A DNA stretch of 32,584 nt from GBS-DC sp037442365. GTDB lineage: Bacteria > Armatimonadota > Fimbriimonadia > Fimbriimonadales > GBS-DC. How positions within the stretch are numbered: position 1 is the first letter of the stretch; every line of letters begins with the position of its first letter. The translations under genes were made by a program, and so were the position numbers. The DNA is taken from contig JBBIQK010000034.1 of NCBI GenBank assembly GCA_037442365.1, forward strand, positions 1 through 32,584, written 5' to 3'. The notes below the pieces were generated by a model, which saw nothing but the letters and a program-made list of their open reading frames with translations, was not told where the DNA came from and searched no databases. Positions 14,445 to 22,709 of the stretch are shown here, piece by piece.

Positions 14445-15568
14445 TGAGCGAACCGATTCGTGTGCTTGCGGTGTGTGGCACGCGCCCGGACGCCATCAAA
14501 ATGGCGCCCGTGGTGCGCGCCCTGCGTGAAGACCCCGCTTTTACCGTGCGCCTGATTGCCACCGGGCAACACCGCGAGATGCTCGATCAGGTGTTGCGCC
14601 TGTTCGAACTCACGCCCGATGTCGATCTCAACATCATGACCCCGCGCCAGACCCTGACGGAGATTACCCTGCGCACGCTGGAGGGGCTGGATCGGGTGCT
14701 TCAGGAATCGCCTGCCGATGTCGTGCTGGCGCAGGGCGACACGACGACCACCTTCGTCGCGGCGCTCGCGGCGTTCTATCACAAAATCCCCTTTGGGCAT
14801 GTCGAGGCGGGACTGCGCACCTACGATAAATATCAACCGTTCCCGGAAGAGATGAACCGTCGGCTGACCGCGCCGATTGCCGAGTTCCACTTCGCGCCGA
14901 CCGAGACCGCGCGCGAGAACCTGCGGCGCGAGGGCATCCCCGACGCGCGAATCTGGGTCACGGGCAACACAGGCATCGACGCCGTGCAGTGGGTGGCGGC
15001 ACAGCCGCTGCAGTCGGACAACCCTGCTCTGCAGCGTGCGCTTGCCCACTCAGGGCGGGTGCTGCTGCTGACCACGCACCGCCGCGAGAACTGGGGCGAG
15101 CCGATGGGCGAGATTGCCCGCGCAGTCCATGACCTGCTGGAGCGGTTCGATGACCTGCTACTGCTGGCGCCGATGCATCGCAATCCGATTGTGCGCCAGA
15201 GCCTGCTGCCGATCCTGGGCGACCATCCGCGTGCGGTGCTGACCGAGCCGCTGGACTACGCGCCGTTCGTGCATGCGATGCGCCGCGCGGAAGTGATTCT
15301 GACCGATTCGGGGGGCGTGCAGGAGGAAGCGCCTGCGTTCGGCAAGCCGATTCTGGTGCTGCGCGAGACGACCGAGCGTCCTGAAGGGGTGGCGGCGGGC
15401 GCGGCGAAACTGGTGGGCACAAACCGCGCGCGCATCGTGCAGGAGACCGCGCATCTGCTGACCAACTCCGACGCCTACGCGCAGATGGCGCGCGCCGTGA
15501 ACCCCTACGGCGATGGGCGCGCCGCACAGCGTATCTGTGCTATCCTGCGGCAGGAACTGTGCCCATAA
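14444..15568 (+). CDS. wecB: UDP-N-acetylglucosamine 2-epimerase (non-hydrolysing)
   Basis: Converts UDP-GlcNAc to UDP-ManNAc, a precursor of surface polysaccharides. The 374-residue protein has family-typical length and motifs: VCGTRPDAIKMAPV near the N-terminus, IATGQHREMLDQVL, VLAQGDTTTTF, GHVEAGLRTYDKYQPFPEEMNRR (two catalytic Glu, in VEAGL and PEEMN), LLTTHRRENWG with the catalytic His, and LTDSGGVQEEAP with the nucleotide-binding serine. The start is fixed by the conserved N-terminus; the frame is open upstream to 14348 but that part lies across the promoter. With csaB in the same window it supports an elaborate cell-surface glycan, although no glycosyltransferase gene is adjacent. The histidine kinase gene follows 31 nt downstream. 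Confidence 0.95.
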   Translation: MSEPIRVLAVCGTRPDAIKMAPVVRALREDPAFTVRLIATGQHREMLDQVLRLFELTPDVDLNIMTPRQTLTEITLRTLEGLDRVLQESPADVVLAQGDTTTTFVAALAAFYHKIPFGHVEAGLRTYDKYQPFPEEMNRRLTAPIAEFHFAPTETARENLRREGIPDARIWVTGNTGIDAVQWVAAQPLQSDNPALQRALAHSGRVLLLTTHRRENWGEPMGEIARAVHDLLERFDDLLLLAPMHRNPIVRQSLLPILGDHPRAVLTEPLDYAPFVHAMRRAEVILTDSGGVQEEAPAFGKPILVLRETTERPEGVAAGAAKLVGTNRARIVQETAHLLTNSDAYAQMARAVNPYGDGRAAQRICAILRQELCP

Positions 15569-15570
15569 CG

Positions 15571-15583
15571 GCATAAATTATGC
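15571..15583. promoter_or_regulatory. Palindrome before the histidine kinase gene
   Basis: GCATAA-A-TTATGC is a perfect 6-bp inverted repeat with a single central base, lying just before AGGAG (15586-15590) of the kinase gene. It could be an operator, but a 13-bp palindrome can arise by chance. Confidence 0.25.
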
Positions 15584-15599
15584 ACAGGAGCGACCAGTG

Positions 15600-17672
15600 A
15601 TGGCGGAGGGGCGAGAACCGTTCGCAACACTTCTGCTGCGGATTGTGACCACAGCAGCGGCGTATGCACTGTCGGCTCGGGTGAGCTTACAGCTGGCTGT
15701 GCTGGCTGATGAAAGTAGCTTGCTCTGGCTCCCCGCAGGCGTCGCGCTGGGGTTCACCTACTGGTGGGGCTATCGCACTGGGTTGGCAGGAACCGCGCTC
15801 GGGGCGTTCCTTACCGCCTGGATCAAGTGGGGACGGCTGGATATCGCGGTGCTTTGGGCGCCTGCGGTTTGTCTGGGGGCGCTGGTCGGTGTGGCGCTGC
15901 TGCGTGCGTGGCATGTGAATCCCCGCTTTACTTCGATACAGGACGCAATTAAGTTCGCGCTGGTGGGCATTGGCTGCAGTGTTCTATCCCCTGCCATAAA
16001 TACCTTTCTAAGCATACAATATAATATTCCAGAAGTTGAATACTGGGGAAAGACCACTTTTTATCGCTGGATGGGCGACTGGATTGGCTACCTGCTGATG
16101 GGCAGTTTTTTACTGGTATGGTGGAGCAATGTACGTATACGTAAGCGCGATTATGTCTATCTGGCGGTTTTGATAGGATCTCTGTTCGTGCTGACATGGC
16201 TGTCGTTTTACTTGCGCCATCTGCACATTCTCCCCGCGCCGTCGCTGGCGTTACTGTTGCCGCCACTGGTGCTGAGCGCGTTTTTTTACCAGCAGCGCGG
16301 CGCAACATTACTGATGCTCGCCGCCGCGCTTGGGCTGGCGATTTTCGCAAAGAGCTGGGATGACGCGCAGCCACTGGAAATGCGAGACGCTTTGTTTGGA
16401 TGGCTGTTCCTTGTGTTTGCATATGGCACACTGATGGCGGTGGCGGTCGCCGTCACGCAGCAACGCGCCTACGCCCAGCAACTGGAACAGTCGCGTCAGG
16501 AACTGGAACGCGCCTACCAGCAGGTGCGCAACATCCTTGAAAACGCGCCCACCGTCGCGATGCAGATGTACGACCATCAGGGGCGCATCCTGTTCTGGAA
16601 CCACGCTTCCGAGCAGTTCTATGGCTACAGCGCACAGGATGCAGAGGGCAAAACACTGGACGCGCTGATTTTCACGCCCGACGAACAGCAAGAGTTTCTG
16701 GAGAAGCTCCAGCAAGTGCGCACGACAGGATTGCCTGCACCCCTGCAAGAGTGGCGTATTCAGACCGCCGACGGCAAGGAGCGCGTCATCCTGTCGTCGC
16801 TGTTCCCCATCGAGTACGAAGGGGAGACTCGCTACATCTGCGCGGACATCGACATCACGGAGCGTAAAGCGCTTGAGCGTCGGCTCTTCCAAGCAGAGAA
16901 GCTGGAGAGTATTGGGCGGCTGGCAGGCGGCGTCGCACATGACTTCAACAACCTGCTGACCGCGATTCTGGGCTTTGCGGAGCTGGCGCAGAGTCGCTTG
17001 CCCGAGGACCATCCCGTCCAGCAAGATATTGAGCGGATTGTGCAATCGAGCCTGCGGGCGGCGAACCTGGTGCGCCAGCTGCTCGGCTATGCCCGTAAAC
17101 AGCTCACCCAGCCGCGTCCCGTTTCGATGAACACGGTGATTCAGGAGCTGCTGCCTCTGCTTGAAAACATACTGGGCAAGGACATCGAGATTCGGCTACA
17201 CCTGACCGAGCAAGAGAACACGGTGTTTATCGACCCTGCGCAGCTGGAGCAGATTGTGATGAACCTGACTCTGAACGCCCGCGACGCGATGAGAAACAAG
17301 GAGAACGGCGTGCTGACCATCGCAGTGGATCGACGCTTCTGCTCGGAAAAGGAGTTTCCTCCCGATGAATACGAGGAACCACACGCGTGCGAGCATGTCT
17401 GCCTGACCGTGCAGGATACGGGCGAAGGGATTCCCAAATCGGCGCGCGCCCACATTTTCGAGCCTTTTTTCAGCACTAAAGGACTGGGCAACACGGGGCT
17501 GGGGCTGGCGACCGTGTACGGCATTGCGCGCCAGAACGGAGGCTTCATCATCGTCGAGAGTGAGGAAGGCAAAGGCGCGACCTTCATAATCTGCTTGCCT
17601 GCATGGGATGGTCAGGTACAATCCCATGCCGATGACCCAAGCCGAACGCCGCCCGACGCTGGTAATCATTGA
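15600..17672 (+). CDS. MASE1-PAS sensor histidine kinase
   Basis: Membrane sensor kinase of about 690 residues. The N-terminal ~300 residues are a multi-helix MASE1-type membrane domain (LQLAVLADESSLLWLPAGVALG and following helices). A short coiled coil (QQLEQSRQELERAYQQVRN) leads to a PAS domain (about 308-425: ENAPTVAMQMYD, ILFWNHASEQFYGY). The HisKA helix has GGVAHDFNNLL with phospho-acceptor H447. The HATPase has MNLTLNARDAM (N box, about 554), DTGEGIP (about 605) and GNTGLGLATVYG (about 630). No receiver domain or adjacent response regulator is present, so its partner lies elsewhere. AGGAG serves ATG 15600 with 9 nt spacing or GTG 15597 with 6 nt; either start is possible. The MASE1 segment contains an AT-rich patch around 15990-16070. 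The gene overlaps polA by 41 nt. Confidence 0.92.
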   Translation: MAEGREPFATLLLRIVTTAAAYALSARVSLQLAVLADESSLLWLPAGVALGFTYWWGYRTGLAGTALGAFLTAWIKWGRLDIAVLWAPAVCLGALVGVALLRAWHVNPRFTSIQDAIKFALVGIGCSVLSPAINTFLSIQYNIPEVEYWGKTTFYRWMGDWIGYLLMGSFLLVWWSNVRIRKRDYVYLAVLIGSLFVLTWLSFYLRHLHILPAPSLALLLPPLVLSAFFYQQRGATLLMLAAALGLAIFAKSWDDAQPLEMRDALFGWLFLVFAYGTLMAVAVAVTQQRAYAQQLEQSRQELERAYQQVRNILENAPTVAMQMYDHQGRILFWNHASEQFYGYSAQDAEGKTLDALIFTPDEQQEFLEKLQQVRTTGLPAPLQEWRIQTADGKERVILSSLFPIEYEGETRYICADIDITERKALERRLFQAEKLESIGRLAGGVAHDFNNLLTAILGFAELAQSRLPEDHPVQQDIERIVQSSLRAANLVRQLLGYARKQLTQPRPVSMNTVIQELLPLLENILGKDIEIRLHLTEQENTVFIDPAQLEQIVMNLTLNARDAMRNKENGVLTIAVDRRFCSEKEFPPDEYEEPHACEHVCLTVQDTGEGIPKSARAHIFEPFFSTKGLGNTGLGLATVYGIARQNGGFIIVESEEGKGATFIICLPAWDGQVQSHADDPSRTPPDAGNH
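17595..17622 (+). promoter_or_regulatory. polA promoter inside the end of the kinase gene
   Basis: TTGCCT (17595-17600), 16-nt spacer, then TACAAT (17617-17622) within AGGTACAAT. The polA ATG at 17632 lies 9 nt downstream with no Shine-Dalgarno, so a leaderless or near-leaderless transcript is expected. It lies within the last codons of the kinase gene. Confidence 0.5.
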
Positions 17673-20280
17673 CGGACATAGCCTGCTCTATCGGGGGTTT
17701 TATGCGACGCGTCCGCTCACAACCTCCGACGGCACACCCACCAACGCGGTCTACGCCTTCACGAACATGCTGCTCTCGCTGCTGGAGCGGGTACAGCCCG
17801 ATGCAATTGTGGTCGCGTTTGACGCGCACGCACCTACCTTCCGCCATGAGGCGTTCACGGAATACAAGGCGCACCGCCACGAGACGCCCGAAGCGTTCCG
17901 CCCACAGGTGGAGATGACGCGCCGCCTGCTGGAGGCGATGGGCGTGCCCACGCTCAGTGAGGAGGGCTTCGAAGCGGACGACCTCGTGGGCGCGCTCGCA
18001 CGCTACGCCGTCGAGCAGGGCTACGACGCGCTCATTTTCACGGGCGATCGCGACCAGCTGCAGCTCATCAATCCCCATGTGCGCGTGTGCGCGCCCCAGC
18101 GCGGCGTCTCGGAACTGGAAATTTTCGACGCCGACGCCGTGCAGCAGAAGTACGGGCTGACCCCCGCACAGATTGTGGACTTCAAGGCGCTGGCAGGCGA
18201 CGCCTCCGACAATATTCCAGGCGTGCCCGGTATCGGCGAAAAGACCGCCGTCAAACTCCTGCAGCAGTTCGGCAGTGTGGAGAACCTGCTGGCGAACCTG
18301 GAGCAGGTGGAGAGCGAGAAACTGCGCGAGGCGCTGCGCCAGCACGCCGACCAGATTCGCCAGAGCCGCATGCTGGCGACCATTCTGGACAACGCGCCCC
18401 TATCGATAAACCACATTCCGCGCTTTGCCTTAACCCCAGAGCGCGTGCAGGCGTTGCACCGTGTGCTGGAGGCGTATGAATTCCGTTCGATTCTGAAGCG
18501 GCTGCCCGCCCTGATTGAGAAGTTCGGCGGCGCGCCGACCGCTGTGGAGTCGGTGTACGAGACGCTGCAGCCCGAAGTAATTCGCAACCCTGACGAGGCG
18601 ACCCTTGCGCGGCTGCTGGAGGGCGACACGCCCGTGGGGATACGGCTCTACGGCGCGTTGAACCACCTGCGCGACGCAACGCTGGAAGCAGCGGCGCTTG
18701 CTGTGTCGCCCGACTGCGCCGTGTGGCTGGAGCTGAATGGGCGTCTGTTCCTGCCTGAGCCGCTGACGCGCCTGCTGAACGACCCTGGTCACAGGCGCGT
18801 CGTGTGGGATCTAAAGACCGCGTGTTTGCTGCTGCGCGGGGCGGGCGTGGAAGTGCCTTCCGCCGATTTCGACGCGCTGCTGGCGGCGTACCTGTGGCAG
18901 CCGAGCCGCGCCAGCTACACGCTCGACTGGCTCTGCGAGGATGTGTTGCGCCTGCGTCTGCCTGACGACGCGGCGCGCCCCGCCGCCGAAGCGTGCGCCC
19001 TGCTCAAGCTTCAGCCCCGCCTGCGCGCGATTCTGGAGCGCGAGGAGACGCTGCAGGTGCTGGAGCAAATCGAGCAGCCGCTCGCGCCCATCCTCGCCCA
19101 GATGGAATGGCACGGCGTGCGGCTCGACGCGCCCTACCTGCAGGAACTCTCCGTGCGCCTGGAAGCCGAGATGAGCCATGTCGCCCGCGACATCTATACG
19201 CTCGCCGGCGAAGAGTTCAACATCGGCTCGCCCAAGCAGCTCGGCGCGATTCTGTTCGAGAAGATGGGGCTGCCCGTCGTCAAAAAGACCAAAACAGGCT
19301 ACTCGACCGACGCGGAGGTGCTTCAGACGCTCGCGGCGGAGCATCCCATCGCCGCACTGATTGTCAAGTACCGCGAGCTGAGCAAACTGCGCTCTACTTA
19401 CGCCGACGCGCTGCCCAGGCTCATCAACCCGCTCACGGGACGCATCCATACGAAGCTGAACCAGACCGTGACCGCCACCGGACGCCTCTCCAGCAGCGAA
19501 CCGAACCTGCAGAACATCCCCATCCGCACCGAGATTGGGCGCGAAATCCGACGCGCGTTCATCGCCGACCCGAACCACCTGCTGCTCTCGCTGGACTACT
19601 CGCAGATTGAGTTGCGCATCCTCGCGCATATGTCGGGCGACCCGGTGCTGGTGCAGGCGTTCGAACGCGGCGAGGATATTCACACGGCGACGGCGTCCAT
19701 CCTGTTTGGCGTCCCGCCTGAACAGGTGGACAAGGAGCTGCGCCGCCGCGCCAAAACGGTCAACTACGCCGTGCTGTACGGGATGAGCGACTTTGGCCTG
19801 TCGCAGGAGCTGGGGATTGGCGTCGGCGAGGCAAAGCAGATAATCGAGCAGTATTTCCAGCGGTTCCCTCAGATCAAAGCGTTCACCCTGTCGATTCTGG
19901 AGGAGGCGCGCGCGAAAGGCTATGTGCGCACACTGCTGGGACGCAAGCGCGACATCCCCGAACTGTACAGCGCGAACCGCAACGAGCGGCTCGCCGCCGA
20001 ACGCGCCGCGATTAACATGCCATTTCAGGGCACTGCCGCCGACATCATGAAGCTGGCGATGATTCGGGTGAATCGGCGGCTGCCTGCGCTGGAGCCTGCC
20101 GCGCGGATGCTGCTGCAGGTGCATGACGAGCTGTTGCTGGAGTCGCCTGATTCGCGCGATCGCGTGGCGGCGGTTGCCGAAGCGGTGCGTGCAGAGATGG
20201 AGGCGGCATACCCCCTCCGTGTGCCGCTGACCGTAGACGCAAAGGTCGGCGCGAACTGGCGCGATATGGAGACGATTTAG
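17632..20280 (+). CDS. polA: DNA polymerase I with inactive proofreading domain
   Basis: Repair and Okazaki-fragment polymerase of 882 residues. The 5'-nuclease domain (about 1-300) keeps its acidic residues in IDGHSLLYRGFYA, FEADDLVGALA, FTGDRDQLQLI and GDASDNIPGVPGIGEKTA. The middle domain (about 310-480) lacks the DxE and other acidic exonuclease residues, so proofreading should be absent, as in Taq. The polymerase domain has TATGRLSSSEPNLQNIPIR, motif A DYSQIELRILA (D655), motif B RRRAKTVNYAVLYGMS and motif C QVHDELLLE (H831, D832). In motif B, Y712 occupies the place of E. coli F762 and Taq F667, where Tyr is known to lower discrimination against dideoxynucleotides. ATG 17632 is preferred; ATG 17626 is also in frame and would add Met-Pro. 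The convergent 79-residue gene ends 15 nt away. Confidence 0.96.
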   Translation: MTQAERRPTLVIIDGHSLLYRGFYATRPLTTSDGTPTNAVYAFTNMLLSLLERVQPDAIVVAFDAHAPTFRHEAFTEYKAHRHETPEAFRPQVEMTRRLLEAMGVPTLSEEGFEADDLVGALARYAVEQGYDALIFTGDRDQLQLINPHVRVCAPQRGVSELEIFDADAVQQKYGLTPAQIVDFKALAGDASDNIPGVPGIGEKTAVKLLQQFGSVENLLANLEQVESEKLREALRQHADQIRQSRMLATILDNAPLSINHIPRFALTPERVQALHRVLEAYEFRSILKRLPALIEKFGGAPTAVESVYETLQPEVIRNPDEATLARLLEGDTPVGIRLYGALNHLRDATLEAAALAVSPDCAVWLELNGRLFLPEPLTRLLNDPGHRRVVWDLKTACLLLRGAGVEVPSADFDALLAAYLWQPSRASYTLDWLCEDVLRLRLPDDAARPAAEACALLKLQPRLRAILEREETLQVLEQIEQPLAPILAQMEWHGVRLDAPYLQELSVRLEAEMSHVARDIYTLAGEEFNIGSPKQLGAILFEKMGLPVVKKTKTGYSTDAEVLQTLAAEHPIAALIVKYRELSKLRSTYADALPRLINPLTGRIHTKLNQTVTATGRLSSSEPNLQNIPIRTEIGREIRRAFIADPNHLLLSLDYSQIELRILAHMSGDPVLVQAFERGEDIHTATASILFGVPPEQVDKELRRRAKTVNYAVLYGMSDFGLSQELGIGVGEAKQIIEQYFQRFPQIKAFTLSILEEARAKGYVRTLLGRKRDIPELYSANRNERLAAERAAINMPFQGTAADIMKLAMIRVNRRLPALEPAARMLLQVHDELLLESPDSRDRVAAVAEAVRAEMEAAYPLRVPLTVDAKVGANWRDMETI

Positions 20281-20295
20281 CGCCCCTGCCGCCAG

Positions 20296-20535
20296 CTATT
20301 CATCGACGCCCAGAATCTGCGTATAGACCACCTGCTGGGGGTGTACGGCGACCACCCCCCGTGCGCCCAGCTCCGACGAGCCAGAAGTACGAATAAAACA
20401 GATGCCCGGCAGGTTCACCAGGTCATCGGAACGGCGCAGTTGCTCAATAACCTGATGCGCCTCGTCGCGCGAGTTAATCGGGCAGTCAATCTCCTGCCCA
20501 TTTGTCAAGCCAATCAGCAAAGTGACTCGTGCCAT
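20296..20535 (-). CDS. Uncharacterised 79-residue protein next to greA
   Basis: Small soluble-looking protein that I do not recognise. It begins MARVTLLIGLTNGQEIDCPI, then a helix, SRDEAHQVIEQLRRS, then FIRTSGSSELGARGVVAVHPQQVVYTQI, a beta-rich end. The mixed alpha/beta pattern with charged turns suggests a small globular domain. CAGGAGG stands 6 nt before the ATG at 20535. It lies 46 nt downstream of greA in the same direction and may be in its operon. There are no signal peptide, membrane helix or metal-binding motifs. A longer frame extends up to 20829 but runs across greA out of frame and is not supported. Confidence 0.75.
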   Translation of the reverse strand: MARVTLLIGLTNGQEIDCPINSRDEAHQVIEQLRRSDDLVNLPGICFIRTSGSSELGARGVVAVHPQQVVYTQILGVDE

Positions 20536-20581
20536 AATGAGCCTCCTGAGAGGGGATTCGCGCCCGCGTGCTGCGTTCCTG

Positions 20582-21049
20582 CTACTCGATGCGCACAATC
20601 TGGTAGCGCACGACGCCTTTGGGCGTACTGACGGCAATCTCCTCGCCAGCGGTTTTGCCCAGCACCGCCTCGCCCAGTGGGGAGAGGATGGAGATGAGGT
20701 CTTGCAGGGGGTCTGCCTCGAACGAACCGACGAGGGCGATGGTGCGCTCTTTGCCTGTCTCGAGGTCGTGCAGGGTGATTTTACTGCCGAGATGCGCCAC
20801 CTCGCCGGCGTTATCGGGACGAGGCACAACCTTCGCGCGGCTCAGCACGGTCTCCAGGTCTTTGATGCGCCCTTCGAGAAACGCCTGCTGCCGCTTGGCG
20901 TCCTGGTAGTCGAAATTTTCGCTGAGGTCGCCGAGCGCGCGCGCCGCCTTGATGCGCTCCACAATCTCGCGCCGCTTGACCGTTTTCAGCTCCTCCAGCT
21001 CGCGCTTGAGCCGTTCGTAACCTTCCGGTGTGATGAGAATATCGCTCAT
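20582..21049 (-). CDS. greA: Transcription elongation factor GreA
   Basis: Rescues backtracked RNA polymerase by stimulating cleavage of the nascent RNA; cytosolic, acts through the polymerase secondary channel. The 155 residues match the usual length. The N-terminal coiled coil starts ILITPEGYERLKRELEELK and carries the tip motif GDLSENFDYQDAKRQQAFLEGRI, with its acidic residues. The C-terminal FKBP-like domain has GSKITLHDLETGKERTIALVG and SPLGEAVLGKTAGEEIAVSTPKG. ATG 21049 is set by homology; an in-frame upstream start at 21112 adds 21 residues not expected in the family. The start has no clear Shine-Dalgarno; GATAAT lies 10 nt upstream and a better TATAAT further away at 21208-21203. Confidence 0.96.
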   Translation of the reverse strand: MSDILITPEGYERLKRELEELKTVKRREIVERIKAARALGDLSENFDYQDAKRQQAFLEGRIKDLETVLSRAKVVPRPDNAGEVAHLGSKITLHDLETGKERTIALVGSFEADPLQDLISILSPLGEAVLGKTAGEEIAVSTPKGVVRYQIVRIE

Positions 21050-21202
21050 GGCATTCTCAATTATCGGTTCGGGAGCCGCGCCGTTGTCGCTGAATGGCGT
21101 CCCACGATACATCTTCGGTGTCCACCGAGTCGTTTCTGCAACGATTCAGCGATTGCGCACGATTCCCGTCAGCAACCTTCAGAATCTCGTGGTCAGGACA
21201 TC

Positions 21203-21208
21203 ATTATA
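21203..21208 (-). promoter_or_regulatory. -10 element facing greA
   Basis: Minus-strand GGGTATAAT at about 155 nt upstream of greA. If used, it gives a leader of some 145 nt. A closer GATAAT 10 nt before greA is a second candidate, which would be near-leaderless. Confidence 0.4.
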
Positions 21209-21257
21209 CCCACGTTCACACGCGAGCAACGCAGTCCACGATACTCCATCCAGAGGG

Positions 21258-21263
21258 TATAAT
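21258..21263 (+). promoter_or_regulatory. -10 element of the double-HTH regulator gene
   Basis: GGGTATAAT on the plus strand, about 70 nt before the regulator's coding region. The two GGGTATAAT elements (this one and 21203-21208) point apart across a gap of about 50 bp, so this is the divergent control region of greA and the regulator. Confidence 0.5.
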
Positions 21264-21331
21264 TTTGTTCGGAATCACTGGGAGCCTCTTTCAGCAATGT
21301 GAGGTGAACCATCAACAACTTCGCGGAGTAT

Positions 21332-22618
21332 GTGGGGCATCTTCGGCGCGAGCGTGGACTCTCCATCCGACGACTTGCCCAGAGAGCGGGGATTCACCCA
21401 TCCACCGTGAGTCGCTGGGAATCAGGTGCTGTGCGCCCCTCGCTCCACGAGTTTGATGCGCTGATGCGCGCGCTGGGCGCCAGCGACGCTGAGCGGCGTC
21501 GCGCCCTGGAGCTGATTGACGCGCCGCGCTCACTGTCCCGGCTACACACGGCACAACCCAACCCGCCCGGCTCACAGGTGAAACCGCACATCCCCATGCC
21601 CGGCGACCTGCTGCGTGCAATGCGACAGCGCAGGGGCTGGACTCTGGAACAGACCGCAAAGCAGATGCACATCAGCGCCACAACCCTCTACCGCTGGGAA
21701 CACTCGGAGGCGTGGCCCTCGGACGAGCAGCTGCGCCAGCTCTGTGCCCTGCTGCATGCGCACGCGCCAGAACAGGCGGCTCTCTCTGCTGGACGCCTGC
21801 ATTTCCACGCCGAAGCGCAGGTATTCCCATCACAACCAGAGGAATTGAACCATCTATTGCACCAGATTGTCAACGCGGAGATTGCTCTCGATAGAGCGCT
21901 TGCCGATTTATACTTTCTCTCTCTGGAGCGACACCTCTGGGGCGTGAGTCAACAGAGCGAGATGGGGCGACTTTTGCTCATCGACGCCTATGTGTGCCAC
22001 TGCCGCCATCTGCTCCAGGACGCCCGCCTGATAGACGCGCAGACCCCAGCCGCGCGTGCGATGCACCTGATTGGTCGCTGGGAGAACCCACGCCCACACT
22101 GGTTGTGGGTGGTGCATGCCACCGCGAAAGACGCCGCCGAGAAGCGCGCCCAACCGTATCCCACCGCAGGCATCCGCATCTTGCAGGACTGGCTCCCTGT
22201 CGCCGCCGCCACCGCGCTCAAGTACGAGGCGTGGTTCCTGCGCGACATTGCGGAATACATGAGCCTGACGCACGCGACGCGCGCCGCCCTGGACACCAGC
22301 GCGCACGCCGTCAGCAAAGGACTGGGATTGGGCGATGATAGAAATGTATGGCTCTCGCACGCTGAGGTGCTGCTCAATCTCCAACGCCCGCACCAGGCGC
22401 TGGAGGTGATCGAGAAGCATCTGTCGCTCGGCTGGGAGGAAGACTCGGTGCTGATGCAGCAAGTGCATGAGGCGGAAATCTACGCCCGCGCGCTTCACGG
22501 CGTTGGCAAACATCAGGAAGCGCTCGTCTGGGTGGAACGCGCGCAACAGCTGGTACAGGTGAACAACCTCTGGCAGGTGCGCAACCGGGTAGAGGCTATC
22601 ACCGCGCAAATCAAGTAG
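21332..22618 (+). CDS. Regulator with two XRE-type HTH domains and a TPR-like C-terminal region
   Basis: Predicted DNA-binding protein of about 428 residues. The first HTH (about 1-60) is LRRERGLSIRRLAQRAGIHPSTVSRWESG; the second (about 89-150) is LRAMRQRRGWTLEQTAKQMHISATTLYRWE. Residues 165-428 are helical, with TPR-like repeats such as HQALEVIEKHLSLGW and KHQEALVWVERAQQL, perhaps for ligand or protein sensing. The GTG at 21332 is the first normal start, but homologous HTH domains usually have several residues before it (NFAEYVGHLRRERG here). A TGA at 21305-21307 limits extension to a non-standard ATC at 21311, which has GAGGTG just upstream. It directly precedes the giant surface-protein gene and is a candidate regulator of it; that link is only positional. 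Confidence 0.8.
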   Translation: MGHLRRERGLSIRRLAQRAGIHPSTVSRWESGAVRPSLHEFDALMRALGASDAERRRALELIDAPRSLSRLHTAQPNPPGSQVKPHIPMPGDLLRAMRQRRGWTLEQTAKQMHISATTLYRWEHSEAWPSDEQLRQLCALLHAHAPEQAALSAGRLHFHAEAQVFPSQPEELNHLLHQIVNAEIALDRALADLYFLSLERHLWGVSQQSEMGRLLLIDAYVCHCRHLLQDARLIDAQTPAARAMHLIGRWENPRPHWLWVVHATAKDAAEKRAQPYPTAGIRILQDWLPVAAATALKYEAWFLRDIAEYMSLTHATRAALDTSAHAVSKGLGLGDDRNVWLSHAEVLLNLQRPHQALEVIEKHLSLGWEEDSVLMQQVHEAEIYARALHGVGKHQEALVWVERAQQLVQVNNLWQVRNRVEAITAQIK

Positions 22619-22645
22619 GCAACGCGACAGGGTGTTGCAATTTTC
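22619..22645 (+). terminator. Possible intrinsic terminator after the regulator gene
   Basis: GCAACGC and GGTGTTGC (22619-22638) can form a 7-bp stem with one G-T pair and a 6-nt loop, followed by AATTTT. The T-run is short, so the call is modest. It begins directly after the regulator's stop codon. Confidence 0.45.
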
Positions 22646-22677
22646 CGAAAAATTACACAACGGAGACCCTCCCGTGC

Positions 22678-22683
22678 TATGAT
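22678..22683 (+). promoter_or_regulatory. -10 element of the giant surface-protein gene
   Basis: TATGAT lies 26 nt before the ATG at 22710, with GGGAGGA (22699-22705) in the leader. A poor -35 (TTACAC, 19 nt upstream) is the best available. The same small region contains the probable terminator of the preceding gene. Confidence 0.4.
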
Positions 22684-22709
22684 TGGGTTGGCTATCACGG
22701 GAGGACACC

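Noticed and set aside
18811..20124. Minus-strand 437-codon frame opposite polA
   Set aside because: Antisense to the conserved polymerase motifs; no independent support.
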